Assembly: GCF_035083965.1 (NCBI RefSeq)
Contig: NC_089730.1
Location: 20,036,527 to 20,100,526 of the forward strand
Length of the DNA: 64,000 bases
Reading direction: 5' to 3'
Source: Branchiostoma lanceolatum
Lineage: Eukaryota > Chordata > Leptocardii > Amphioxiformes > Branchiostomatidae
Under the pieces are notes generated by a model. The model was not told the DNA's origin. It did not search any database and was given only the letters and a program-made list of their open reading frames with translations. The translations under genes and the position numbers were made by a program. Of the stretch, positions 20,188 through 31,055 are shown piece after piece. Position 1 is the first letter of the stretch, and each line of letters starts with the position of its first letter.

Positions 20188-21525
20188 TTCTAGGAACTGT
20201 TGAAAAATACCAAGACCATTATCGTGGAGTGCCATGTCGTTTCCGGATTTGTGAATATGCATTTTCCGTTCCATGACAAATAACAAATGTTCACATTACA
20301 ATTCCCAACAAGTAGACTAAAAATGGGAAACACGGACTTCTCATTTATTTGCGTCTAGTAGATGCTTCTGCTGACAAATACATTTAGAAACTAGCCTCCG
20401 TTGCAGGCTCTGAACCGGCTTTTTGGGGGACTAAATAATACACTTTTTGCAGCCAGCCCGTAACTATCAGCCAACCCTGTAACTATCAGCCTCTAGCCGG
20501 CTGATAGTTACAGGGTTGGCTGATAGTTACGGGCTGGCTGCAAAAAGTGTATTATTTAGTCCCCCAAAAAGCCGGTTCAGAGCCTGCAACGGAGGCTATT
20601 TAGAAACTGTGATTATGAAGATGATAATAAAGCTGGGTTCTTTACGCCAATCAAGATAACATAATAATCAAAGACATCAAAGGACAGGAGTGGGGGCAAA
20701 GGGATTCATTTTTGGGATAGGTGCACCGATGTCCGAAAAGCAGTGTGTTTAGCACTGAGTGCGCCTACCCTGTATAAAGAAAACAGAAATAAATAAATAA
20801 ATATAAAATTTTAGGTGTACAACATGAAAAACGGGAATATCAGCAACGCTGCATGCGTGTAGTGACCCTCCCCAATACAGGTATTAGTGGTAGGCCCCTA
20901 GTTGGAGGTCAGAGAGAGCACAAGGATTATTTGAGTTACACCAGGAGAGAGTTAACAGTGAGGCGTGCGTGTGTGGACCCTCGTGGACTTTGTACATTTA
21001 AAGGATTGATTCTACACCATCGGGCTCTTGGCAATATCTTTGAAGAGAACCTCTTAACAAGCAAAACCAATTGCAAATAACACAGTTTCTACCTCTCTTC
21101 AGAGCTTGAATCGTAAATTTTGAAGCTAACTTCAAAGTCTTAAATAATATAACGATTTATCATTTTCACTTTTCTGTATACAGGTGGGTACATGAATAGC
21201 CCTACACAAATATCAAGGTGCACTGCTCCCACAGTAAAAAAAAAATAGGTGCACAGCTGCAATTTTGGGTGCACAAAAGTGCTTATTACAGTTACAAATT
21301 GCTACATGTTGGCTAATCATATCCAGCCTTATCCAAAGTCTTTCTGGTCACTTCTGGCTGCTTGTCTTCAAAACGTTACATAATGAAATTTACAGTACCC
21401 CCCCTCCCTCCACCCTTGAACGGGACCATTGGTATTGGCGTTCTCCCAAAACACACCCCTGGTTCGAAGCTGTTACAACATATTAGCACAGCCCAAACAG
21501 CTTTTCCCGACAACAAAGGTCTTAC
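20188..21525 (-). other. ZnfC intron 1
   Basis: Contains the foldback element at 20392-20598 and a C-rich block (taccccccctccctccaccc, 21397-21416) about 110 bp from the donor at 21526. No gene seen; small open frames here have no family features. Confidence 0.55.
20392..20598. mobile_element. 207-bp foldback MITE with a 9-bp target site duplication
   Basis: Two arms of 100 bp are exact reverse complements around a 7-bp loop (tctagcc). Flanks are direct repeats tttagaaac (20383-20391 and 20599-20607). Inside each arm a 17-bp motif (gtaactatcagccaacc-type) is repeated. Long terminal inverted repeats with a 9-bp duplication fit a non-autonomous Mutator-like element; no transposase is encoded. 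Perfect arms point to a recent insertion. Confidence 0.88.
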
Positions 21526-21670
21526 CTGTTGATGTTGACTGCTAGCTAGTTGGTGTGGTGTTGAAGTTTGCGAGAAACAGCGTCGAATTCAAGATTGTGA
21601 TACGTCTCCAAAATGGCGGCTAGCTCGATCACAGGTTCCAAGGGGCAAAGGTCAAAGTTCACCTAAACTG
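21526..21670 (-). promoter_or_regulatory. ZnfC 5' exon and shared promoter cassette
   Basis: Exon end 21526; ccaaaatggcggc 21608-21620; caaaggtcaaag at about 21646-21657. The usual tacctgatta is replaced here by cacctaaact, the most diverged copy. Confidence 0.68.
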
Positions 21671-23022
21671 GACACGTTGCTCTAGACTACCATGTACTGA
21701 CAGATTCACACCAGACCAACCCTATTTTTAACCTGGGGATCGACTAGTGTTTGCTTCAGAATACGACTGGTATCTATGTAAAGCTGAGAACCGTTGATAA
21801 AATATGAGTAAAGAACATCCATACATATATCCAAGCAGGTATATTCTTTGTGTGTTACACCTGTTTTTTTGCAAAATCTAGTATTTCTCTCTAGTATTGT
21901 ATTTTTAACGGTAGGAGATGGTGAACCATTTAGAAATACAAGACCACAAAAGAGTACCATATCTTGCAAAAACCGGATCTTCTCATCTGCTTGGAGATTG
22001 CATAATGTTACATACATACATACATACACCACTAAAGAAACAGTTTCAAAACCCTTGTTCTTCAGTGTTTTACATTTATTCATACATTCAAAGTTTGAGA
22101 TGTAAATTGCAGAAAAAAACAGAGGTTCTGATATATCATTAATGAGGACACACATCTAATTGAGATGCATCATCTTCTATCTAAAAATATCCTCAGTCTA
22201 AAGATTTGAATAAATAAATATGTCTAATTCCTTCCATAGTAGTTCTAAGTTACAGAGCCTCCAGCTTCTATATCAAACACAGCATCGTTTCTTCGATCAG
22301 GTAACATCTTTTTGTCATGTACATCATTTAAGGTGTTATGGAGGCTGCGTTTTCCTCTTGATATCTGAATAATTGATAATATACTACATAACATAATCAT
22401 ACTATCATAAAGGATATCTATTTGAGGGAAACAATTATAACTATTTAGATAAATACACTCAGAAAGTTTGAACTGAATTCACCAACTTAAATACTATTGC
22501 AATGAACTAAGTTAGGCCCTACCGAGGTATAAGTAAATCCTAGAACATTTGCGGTGGTTTTGTTTTGGCAGTAACCTCCACACTTCAAAATCCATGACAC
22601 CCCGTTTATGCATTTCAATTATATTACTACCAGTACTGTACTTCACAATTGTTTCAACCCTCAAACACTGTGAAAACCTTCTTTTCTCACATACAGCAAA
22701 ATTAAACCCTACAAAACAACAGTACTAAACATATATAGTACATGTAGGATGACCAGCAGGGATTTTGTGCAATAGGCATAGGTAGGATGATCTCCTTTAC
22801 TTTGCAGTCTATTATCAATTTACTTGTACTTGTTAAAGGCCATAGACTAGTCTGCTATTGGACGATTCACAAATAATATTCAGTAATACTGTGTTACAGT
22901 AAAGTACATCATTTACATGTACAACACCCTACCAATAAGTATAACATACTTAGCATTCTCATTCAAAACATACAGGTCTATGCATTTGGCTACCCTTTGA
23001 TCCACTTAAGCTGTGTTTAGAG
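21671..23022 (-). other. ZnfD 3' flank
   Basis: AT-rich, no supported gene. Open frames near 21706-22155 on both strands overlap one another and show no domain. Likely 3' untranslated DNA. Confidence 0.35.
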
Positions 23023-24762
23023 TTAAAGCAAGTTAATCATCTTGTGCTTTCTCTTGTGTTTATTGAGGTCACTAATATCAGCTGCCCTGTGCCCACACTC
23101 TTCACACTGGTAGAACTTCCCATCAGCGTGTTTAGACATATGCACGTCTAAGTCACGTTTCTGCACAGCCGAGTAGTCACACTGGTTACACTTGTAAGGG
23201 TTGTCCCCAGTATGCGTTTTCATGTGTCTGTTCAGGCCGTGCTTGTGAGCTGTCCTGTACCCACACTTGTCACATTTATGCTTCTTCTCACCGGTGTGTG
23301 TGGCCATGTCCTCGCCAAGATTGCTTTTCCTAGCTGTAGCAAAGCCGCAAAGTTGACACTTGTATGGATAATTACCAGTATGTGTTATCATGTGCCGCGT
23401 TAGGTGGACCCTATAGCTTGTACTGTACCCGCACTCCGTACAAGCGTATGGCTTCTTACCAGAGTGTTTACGCATGTGCATGTCTATGCTGGTCTTCCAT
23501 GCGGTCGAGAAGTCGCACTGGTCGCACTTGTAAGGTTTTTCACCTGTATGTATTCTGACATGTTCGGTGAGGCTGAAACCGTTGGGTGCCCTATAGTCGC
23601 ACTCTACACATATGTAGGGCGGACCTTTCAGTGGCTTTGTCACACGTTCATCCCTATACCCAGGGGGAGCTTGTTCACCTGAATGCAAGGATGCTTCCGT
23701 ACCAGCCTGGGTGGAATTGAAACTGTGTGTTTGTTCATATTGATTGTCCCTTTCCTCCTCCTGCTGCCTTCCTGTGTCTGTTGACTCGTCCACTCTGTAA
23801 TTTGTCTTGGAGGCAGGCAGGGCAGAGGCTACACTGCTACAGGTTGTTTCATGTGGACTATCCCTTTTCTTGCACAGTTGCATACCTGTGTCTGTTGTCT
23901 GGTCCTGTCTGAAATGTGTCCCATAGGCTGGCAGAGTAGACCGTACACTGCTACAGGTTGCTCCTAATGCAAATGGACTGTCACTTTCCTTATCCTGTTG
24001 CATTCCTGTGTCTGTTGTCTGGTCTTCTCTATTTTTTGTCTCGTACGTAGGCAGTGTAGAGCTTACGCTACTGCCCTGCTGCCTTTCTGTGTCTAGATGC
24101 GATGTTTGATCTTCTTGTTTTTTGGTTTTTGGAAGGGTATAGTCTACAGCGATGCAGGTTTGCGCACATGGATTCTCCCATTTCTTGTCATGCTGCCCTC
24201 CCATGTCTAGATGTGTTGTCTGGTTTTCTCGTTTTTTTGTCTCATAAGCAGGCACGGTAGAACCTACACTACTACAGGTCTTCTCACATGGACTCTCCCT
24301 TTCCATATCTTGCTGCCTTCCTGCATTTATTTTCAGGTCTTCTCTGTTTTTTGTCTCACAAGTGAGCATGGTAGAGCCCACGCCACCGTAGGTTTTCTCA
24401 CATAGTCTCTCCCTTTCCTTGCCCTGCTGCATTTCTGCATTTGTTGTCTCGTCCTTTCTGTAATTTGTGTCGTAGCTGGGAAGGGAGGAAGCTACACTTC
24501 TGTACACAATGTAGGTTTTGTCACACGGAATCTGTCTTTCCTTGTGCTGCTGGCTTCCCACATCCTCTGTGCTGTAAGTTTTTTCACCATGCTGTGTAGT
24601 TTCCCTGAACAGTGTCCGCCTGAATATGGGTGTGTCCTCGCATGACGGACTCTCCCCTTCCTTGTCCTGCTGTATTTCTGTGTTTGATGTTTGGTCCTCC
24701 CTGTTTCTGGTCTCATGGTTTTGGGCAGGTAGTTCCTCAGCAGGAAACCCACAGCTGGCCAT
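23023..24762 (-). CDS. ZnfD, 7-finger protein with a nine-fold repeated leader
   Basis: 579 residues; start at MASCGF, four bases into the exon after an attag acceptor. Residues about 15-365 are nine imperfect repeats of 27-42 residues of the type YETKNREDQTTDTGMQQDKE followed by (S/N)PCEKTCSSVGSTLPA. The same motif occurs once in the leaders of ZnfE-M. The repeats are acidic, polar and probably disordered, with a conserved C-x3-C-like pair. Seven fingers follow at the C-terminus (from PPYICVECDYRA); finger 4 has Asp in place of its first His (LGEDMATH). It ends KHKMINLL. Proportionally this is the most leader-rich member of the array. Confidence 0.92.
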   Translation of the reverse strand: MASCGFPAEELPAQNHETRNREDQTSNTEIQQDKEGESPSCEDTPIFRRTLFRETTQHGEKTYSTEDVGSQQHKERQIPCDKTYIVYRSVASSLPSYDTNYRKDETTNAEMQQGKERERLCEKTYGGVGSTMLTCETKNREDLKINAGRQQDMERESPCEKTCSSVGSTVPAYETKKRENQTTHLDMGGQHDKKWENPCAQTCIAVDYTLPKTKKQEDQTSHLDTERQQGSSVSSTLPTYETKNREDQTTDTGMQQDKESDSPFALGATCSSVRSTLPAYGTHFRQDQTTDTGMQLCKKRDSPHETTCSSVASALPASKTNYRVDESTDTGRQQEEERDNQYEQTHSFNSTQAGTEASLHSGEQAPPGYRDERVTKPLKGPPYICVECDYRAPNGFSLTEHVRIHTGEKPYKCDQCDFSTAWKTSIDMHMRKHSGKKPYACTECGYSTSYRVHLTRHMITHTGNYPYKCQLCGFATARKSNLGEDMATHTGEKKHKCDKCGYRTAHKHGLNRHMKTHTGDNPYKCNQCDYSAVQKRDLDVHMSKHADGKFYQCEECGHRAADISDLNKHKRKHKMINLL

Positions 24763-25510
24763 TATTTCTAATGACAAGGAAAAATAGAAAGTTGAAAGAG
24801 TGACCATTCAGCACAATGAAGAATTATACATATATACTAGTACTAAGTATGTATGTACCTAGCATGTAATAGATTTACAAACGTGGATAAAATCATGTAA
24901 ATTAACAAGTAACATCTCATGGCTCGGACATAATACCTGCGACTAAACCATACGTCCTCCTAGAGCATATGTTATAATATTGCATCATGTGGCATATCAC
25001 ACCCCACAAAATATCACACCCCATAAACTAGAAATTTAAGAAAGATAAAATTTGATAACATTTTATGGCTTGGGCATAATATTTGGGACTATACCAAAGG
25101 CGCTCCTATGTATAGCATGGGTCATAATATTCCATAATGTGGTATGTCACCCCATATTTTCACACATAGATTTTAGGTGGAAAGAAACTTACACATAATA
25201 TTTTACCTACCCGCACACAACCGCACAAACATCAAAGACCATCAAACAATTGGAATACTCTTAGCCAACATCTACACAAGAAAATTGTTATTTATGCATT
25301 CAACAAAACTACAATTATCAAGCGACATCCTGATATAGTGAATTGCTCTCAGCTCACCCTATTACTAGATACGTAATTTACACATGTCAGTGCCCCCCTC
25401 CCCAACTCAAAACCTGTACCATTATCCGTCTTTCAAAACACATGCCTGTTTCGAGCTTACTGCAGTATTTGCACCAACCAGTGCGCGTTGACAATAACCT
25501 AAGGTCTTAC
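24763..25510 (-). other. ZnfD intron 1
   Basis: Non-coding. The motif tatggcttgggcataatatttg-like text occurs twice (about 24917 and 25064), an internal duplication. A C-rich block (tgcccccctcccc, 25391-25403) lies 108 bp from the donor at 25511. Confidence 0.55.
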
Positions 25511-25666
25511 CTGTAATCTTGCAATACTCTCCGATTGCTACAGGAATCAAGTGTGTTGGAAATTGCGCTATCTTTGAGAGAAAATAACAATTTTCTCGCT
25601 AGTCAATATGGCGGACAGAAAATCTCGGATTCGTACTTCGGAGGTCAAAGTTTACGTACCTGATTA
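25511..25666 (-). promoter_or_regulatory. ZnfD 5' exon and shared promoter cassette
   Basis: Exon end 25511; caatatggcggac 25604-25616; gaggtcaaag 25641-25650; tacctgatta 25657-25666. Confidence 0.75.
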
Positions 25667-25679
25667 CACAACTCTAGTC

Positions 25680-26243
25680 TGGAATTTGTATATCTCCTAA
25701 CCGGTTACGGTTTCAAAACAATGAATATGAACAAATCAACTGATTATTTGTCAACGATAGAGTGCAATTGGCACATACAAATATATCATATGTAAATGAT
25801 TTGTAACGTTGCATTTTGTGAAAGAAACTGCAACTAAGTGATATAAGCTACCTATTATCAATTCTTGTAAAGATCATACAGATCAAACGGAGGTTGGGGG
25901 AGGGGCAAATCTTTTTCCTACTGACCAATGTATACTTACCTATCGGCAAAGAATAAACGAAGGGAATTTTCTATAGTCTCAACAAACATTCGGCCTAACC
26001 ATCACACTTAGATCAGGAAGTATGCACATTTTGTTATTACTTGTATGCTGTTTCTTACCCGTCGATGGTGTAGTCTTGTAAAATGCACATAAATACACAG
26101 GAACAAACACACGGAGAGTCGAATAACTTTATTCTTTGTTGGTTTTCATTCAAAAGTGGTATTACGCATAACGTTACAATGGGAAAGACTGGACGTTAAC
26201 TTGTCACAATTCATGAGTGCCATCTATCTATGATCTATCTATG

Positions 26244-26276
<33 letters not shown>

Positions 26277-26736
26277 GCTAGCTAGCTATATCTAGCTATC
26301 AATCTAGCTATCTATTAACTGGATGCAATATCTATACATGTACATTCAATCACCGCTTGCGTAACTATGTCCATAACGTTGCTAACGTCTGATGCTTGGT
26401 AAACTCATTACAATTACTTTGTTAACTCACTAAAATAACTACGATGTCGTCAAGAGGTATTAGGATCTAAAGTATCATATATAGTAGGAGTTTTATAAGT
26501 AGTACACATCAATGATCAGTCATATTGATAGCGTTTTACAACATGCAGTAGTACTCAGTAATAGTAGTGAAGTAGTATACATTGCTGTCTTGAGAGATAA
26601 TAGTAGGTAGTCATTTTAAACGTCATCCTGCCTTGTACTTAACACATGTTGGGTTTACGGGCAAAGTGTTTTGCTTCGTTTTGGTTATAACAATTTTCCT
26701 ATGCATAGAAGAATCTCACAGTGACATTTTTCAGTT
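25680..26736 (-). other. ZnfE 3' flank
   Basis: Holds a minus-strand AATAAA signal at 26128-26133 in the recurrent context gaataactttatt, and an (ATCT)n/(AGCT)n microsatellite at about 26220-26300. No gene. Confidence 0.5.
26220..26302. repeat. (ATCT)n and (AGCT)n microsatellite
   Basis: A run of tatc units passing into ctagctagcta. Confidence 0.9.
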
Positions 26737-28587
26737 TCAGGGTTTCTTTCCTATGTGTTTTCTCATATGTGAGGATAGGTTTGATATATAACCACTCCTG
26801 AACCCACATTCCCCACACAGGTAGGGTTTCTCTCCAGTGTGTTTAACCATATGTCGGTCCAACAATGCCTTCTGCAGTGCAGAAAAGTCGCACTGGTCAC
26901 ACTTGAAGGGTTTCTCCCCTGTGTGTAGTCTCTTGTGAACAGACAGGTAAGAACTGTACGCCGTCCTGAACCCGCACTCATCACACATGTAGGATTTGTT
27001 CCCATTGTGTTTAGCCATGTGTCTCTCTAAATCACTCTTACATACAGAAGAATGGTCACACACATTACATCTGTAGGGTTTTACCCCGCCATGTTTAAGC
27101 ATATGTCGATCTAGATTATGCTTTCTCGCTGTAGAATAGTCGCACTGGTCACACTTGTGGGGTTTCTCACCTGTATGAGCTCTTTTGTGATAGATTAGGT
27201 GAGACTTGCAAGTTGCGTAGTATCCACATTCGCCACACATGAAGGGATGCTCTCCACTGTGTTGTAACATGTGCCGATCTAGATTACGCTTTCTTGCTGT
27301 GGAATAGTCGCACTGGTCACACTTGTACGGTTTCTCGCCTGTGTGCGTTCTTTTGTGATCGGATAAGTGAGCCTTGTTGGCTGTGCTGTACCCGCACTCC
27401 CCACACATGTAGGGTTTCTCTCCACCGTGTTCAAACATGTGTTTATCGAGATTATTCTTCTTTGCTGTGGAGTAGTCGCACTGGTCACACTTGTAGGGTT
27501 TCTCACCTGAATGTGTTCTCATATGTTCAAGCAGGTGAGACCTATTAGCCGTTCGGTACCCACACTCTCCACACATGAAGGGTTTCTCTTCGGCGTGTTC
27601 AAACATATGTCGATCGAGATTATCCTTCTCTGCTGTGGAATAGTCACACTGATCACATTTGTAGGGTTTCTCACCTGTATGTGTACGCGTATGTTCAAGC
27701 AGGTCATACTTGTCAGCTGTTCTGTATCCGCACTCCTCACACAGGTAGGGATTCTCTCCGCTGTGTTTTAACATGTGTCGATCTAGATTATTCTTTTTTG
27801 TTGTAGAATAGTCGCAATAGTCACACGTGTACGGTTTTTCGCCTCTGTGCATTTTTGTGTGATTGGATAGGTGAGCCCTGTTTGTTGTGCTATACCCGCA
27901 CTCCTCACACTTGTAGGGTTTCTCTCCTCCGTGTTCAAACATGTGTCGATCAAGATGAGTCTTCCGTGCAGCGGAATAGTCGCACTGGTCACACTTGTAT
28001 GGTTTATCACCTGTATGTGTTCTCATATGTTGCGACAGGTGATGAGACCTGTTAGCCGTCCTGTACCCGCACTTTTCACACATGTAAGGTTTATCGCCAG
28101 TGTGTTTTGCCATGTGCAAGACTAGACTACCTTTCCATGCAGAGCAAAAGTCGCACTGGTCACATTTATAGGGTTTCTCCCGAGTGTGCGTAATATGTCG
28201 GGCTAGTTTAGACGAGTCATTACATGTGGAAGGTTCACCCTTAGTACGTTTGTCCTCCTGGCTACCCGTATGTCCTTTAGGAGCCTGCATATTTTCATGT
28301 GATGAGGCCTCGACATCAGGTGGGAGGGGATTTTCCTCAAACAGCACGCTTTTCTCCTCTATCTTCTGTATTTCATTGTCTGTTATCTGGTCCTCGCTGC
28401 CGTCTGTCCTATCATTAGGCTGGGCACAGCCTAGACTGCAGGTTTCCTCACATGGACTATCCCATTCCTTGTCCTGCTGCCTTCCTGTGTCCGTTGTCTG
28501 GCCCTCTCTCCTTTTCGTCTCGTTTCCAGGATGCCCTGTGACTGGTTCTTCAGCCGGAAACCATTCCAATTTGATCGCGCCCTCCAT
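26737..28587 (-). CDS. ZnfE, 17-finger C2H2 zinc-finger protein
   Basis: 616 residues; start at MEGAIK, two bases after a ggctag acceptor. The leader (1-about 140) holds HPGNETKRREGQTTDTGRQQ and SPCEETCS, the single-copy form of the ZnfD repeat. It ends with a broken finger (CNDSSKLARHITHTREKP). Seventeen fingers then alternate strictly between a C-D-Q-C-D-Y-S-(A/T) type and a C-G-E-C-G-Y-R-T type, so the repeat unit is two fingers. The end is HIGKKP directly at a linker, which suggests a lost downstream finger. Confidence 0.94.
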   Translation of the reverse strand: MEGAIKLEWFPAEEPVTGHPGNETKRREGQTTDTGRQQDKEWDSPCEETCSLGCAQPNDRTDGSEDQITDNEIQKIEEKSVLFEENPLPPDVEASSHENMQAPKGHTGSQEDKRTKGEPSTCNDSSKLARHITHTREKPYKCDQCDFCSAWKGSLVLHMAKHTGDKPYMCEKCGYRTANRSHHLSQHMRTHTGDKPYKCDQCDYSAARKTHLDRHMFEHGGEKPYKCEECGYSTTNRAHLSNHTKMHRGEKPYTCDYCDYSTTKKNNLDRHMLKHSGENPYLCEECGYRTADKYDLLEHTRTHTGEKPYKCDQCDYSTAEKDNLDRHMFEHAEEKPFMCGECGYRTANRSHLLEHMRTHSGEKPYKCDQCDYSTAKKNNLDKHMFEHGGEKPYMCGECGYSTANKAHLSDHKRTHTGEKPYKCDQCDYSTARKRNLDRHMLQHSGEHPFMCGECGYYATCKSHLIYHKRAHTGEKPHKCDQCDYSTARKHNLDRHMLKHGGVKPYRCNVCDHSSVCKSDLERHMAKHNGNKSYMCDECGFRTAYSSYLSVHKRLHTGEKPFKCDQCDFSALQKALLDRHMVKHTGEKPYLCGECGFRSGYISNLSSHMRKHIGKKP

Positions 28588-30066
28588 TTCTAGCCAAAGA
28601 AATAAATAATATAAGAAAGTTGAGTTACCAGTATGTATACTCCTGACTATGCTACGTATACACAAGAACTAACCACAAGACAGCGTAAAGCAGTAAAACA
28701 ATATCGGAATAGCAAGGTTCTTTTATTCACAACCATGTATTTTACAAGAGACGATGTTTCGACGACTGTCAGGGCAATACTGACTGGTTCACATTGCACT
28801 GAAGCTGGGTGTTATTGCTAACAATGCAGTCCGAAACGTAAAGTATTGTTACATTAATAGATACTGTTAAGCAACAATGGTGAGATGTGAAATACTTGCT
28901 TGTGAATAAAAGAACCTTGCTTTTCAGTCATTCACCAACCTGATGAAATTTTTCACGGAAGTAAAAAAATACCTCAGACCGCTTCATCTGTTTGAATACC
29001 ATTTTATTCTTACATGCATGATTCACCATACAAGATTTTAGATTTCAGAGCTTGGAAATGATCAATCATGGGCCTTTTGTAAAAATATCTAACAGATAAA
29101 AACCTAGGCTTGTGTATTTTGACGCAAAGGTATTGATGTTGGTAAAAACAAATGTCTTATTGATTGTTTGTTTGGTATCCCTCGGCACAGTAGCACTGCA
29201 TTTTTTTTACTGTTCTTTAACAAGGTTTTGTGGGTATATGCACGTTGATAGGGGATGCTAGCACTGTTCCCAACAGCTTTAATAATTCTGCTTGGTACCA
29301 AATTTGGGGTCTGTACATTTCGTCAGTTTTGGGTCAGTGAGGGACAGATAAACCTCTCCCAGTCCGTAAAATTGCAGATTCGAGAAGCATGCATACATAA
29401 CAAGTCGTGATGCCTGTAACTCGTTTATGATATGATTTTTATCATCAACTTCTGTTCAATCAAGGAGGTTATATAAAACCTCCTTGGTTCAATCTAGCAA
29501 GAGTGATTCATTTTATTGTTATGGCCCTGCTTTACAGGGGGCCCGGAGAGCAGTCGAGAGACGCGGACCAATCAAAAGTCTCCATTCCTATATACGTTAC
29601 ACAGCCATATATAGCGTCAGTGGCTACAAAATAACAACGTTTATGAACTGCTTTTCCCGTGGTGTTAACGAGGCATGGCGCCTGGCCAGCGGCCTTTAAA
29701 CAAGTCATAAACATTTATTCGGTGGTTAATATAGGTCCCTTGCCAGGCATTGCGTCACCGTGGTCGGGACGTGTCACTCATTAACCCTTATAATTATGGA
29801 ATAATTCCAGTGCATGAACATGTAATTTTGTATCTCTAGAAAACAAAACATCATCATTGATGAAATTCCTTTAACTTTCAATTTTTCCAGGGGCTCACGT
29901 ATTTCTTCACATGCCATTGTGTCCATACGGAATATACCATTACGTTACACTACGTAATACATATTCCCCCTCTCCTTTATACATTTTACACGTTCGTTCT
30001 GTTTCAATCAGAATGCATCCTCAGGCATATCTCGCTGTCGTATTAGCCCAACAACAAAGATCTTAC
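28588..30066 (-). other. ZnfE intron 1
   Basis: A long intron between the coding exon and the donor at 30067. It holds the inverted-repeat element at 28711-28921, a 10-bp-arm hairpin at 29461-29486 (caaggaggtt / aacctccttg) and a C-rich block at 29964-29976. The stretch around 29490-29800 is GC-richer than its surroundings; nothing recognised there. Confidence 0.5.
28711..28921. mobile_element. 211-bp terminal-inverted-repeat element (MITE-like)
   Basis: The ends are exact inverted repeats over about 22 bp beginning AGCAAGGTTCTTTTATTCAC. No coding capacity. No convincing target duplication could be read, so the superfamily is open. Confidence 0.6.
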
Positions 30067-30221
30067 CTGCCTGGTCGTATTGCTGGCGACTTGATATGGT
30101 GATGAACTGTCGAGAAAATCAACCAAAATCTAGACAATGACACTCCCACAACATGGCGGACAAAGACGGTCACAGGTCATTGCTTCCCTTGACGGGATGT
30201 CAAAGGTCATGTACCTGATTA
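30067..30221 (-). promoter_or_regulatory. ZnfE 5' exon and shared promoter cassette
   Basis: Exon end 30067; caacatggcggac 30149-30161; cacaggtca; caaaggtca 30201-30209; tacctgatta 30212-30221. Confidence 0.75.
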
Positions 30222-30309
30222 CCCCAGTTGAACCTGCGGTCTGTCCGCGAAGGTACATGTACTATAACTGACTCCGAGTAATTTTCGTTCGTTTCACGCC
30301 ATCCTCATT

Positions 30310-30680
30310 TGAGGTGAAGTATGATGCTTTTTCAAGTAGCTACTGGTAGTGCAATGCCGGTTCGCTACGGCTCGCATTTTTGACCAGCACACCGGCCGGG
30401 TCACCCCTACTCTTCTCGATAAGTGTGTTGGGTTCTTTTACGTACAGAAGTTTGACGCTTGAGGCTAATGCCTGAAGCTCCCTCATACACGGGGCCGCCG
30501 GCTTTACTTCACCATCCGAAATGAATGCAATCCCTTACAACATGTCCGAGCTGGAGGCGACCGCTAGGATCGAACTCGGGCCCTAGGATCCACGGCAGTC
30601 CAAAAACCATGAATGGTGGCGATCCACATGGCGAAGCTGCGGGGTTGCGTAAATACCGCTTGCACCACGGGGACATGTCT
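30310..30680 (-). mobile_element. Possible tRNA-derived SINE-like repeat
   Basis: On the minus strand an A-box-like stretch (tggtgcaagcggta, near 30648-30672) precedes a B-box-like agttcgatcc (30568-30577). The GC-rich text differs sharply from the flanks. The box spacing (about 85 bp) is longer than in a tRNA, so the assignment is tentative; it could be another interspersed repeat. Confidence 0.35.
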
Positions 30681-30949
30681 TAGTAGATTGACATTTAATA
30701 GTGCAAATCAATTAACGTAGTTTCAATTCTGCCTACATATCTTTACATATGTCAATCTTAATGAACCATTGGTATCTCTAAATTTGTAAAAGACAATTCT
30801 AAGTAACAGTCCAAAGGAATGGTGGCGATCGTTCGACCCACACGTAATAGTTACGATAAGAAAGTCTACATAAAAAGCGGATGTTTCGACATAATATTGA
30901 AGATTCGTCAATTCTTATACACAGACATTCATTTTACTTTGCGTTTATT

Positions 30950-31055
30950 TCATTTTTGTGTACTATACCTTTTTATTATAATTATCTCATTTCCTTGCAG
31001 TCTTACAATTAGCCTTCGGGCATAAATTTGCAATAAAGCTATTTATAAACTTTGT
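30950..31055 (+). mobile_element. LINE 3' end fragment
   Basis: Text ttagccttcgggcat followed by aaatttgcaataaagct matches the 3' tail of the LINE piece at 47010-47510 (ttagcccacgggcatgaact, tgcaataaacct). The upstream part is not recognisable, so this is a strongly 5'-truncated copy. Confidence 0.55.

Noticed and set aside
21706-22155. Gene 3' of ZnfD
   Set aside because: Open frames on both strands overlap without codon bias or recognisable motif, and the area is best read as 3' flank.
30819-31025. Small plus-strand gene near 30819
   Set aside because: Overlaps a LINE tail and low-complexity text with no start context or homology.
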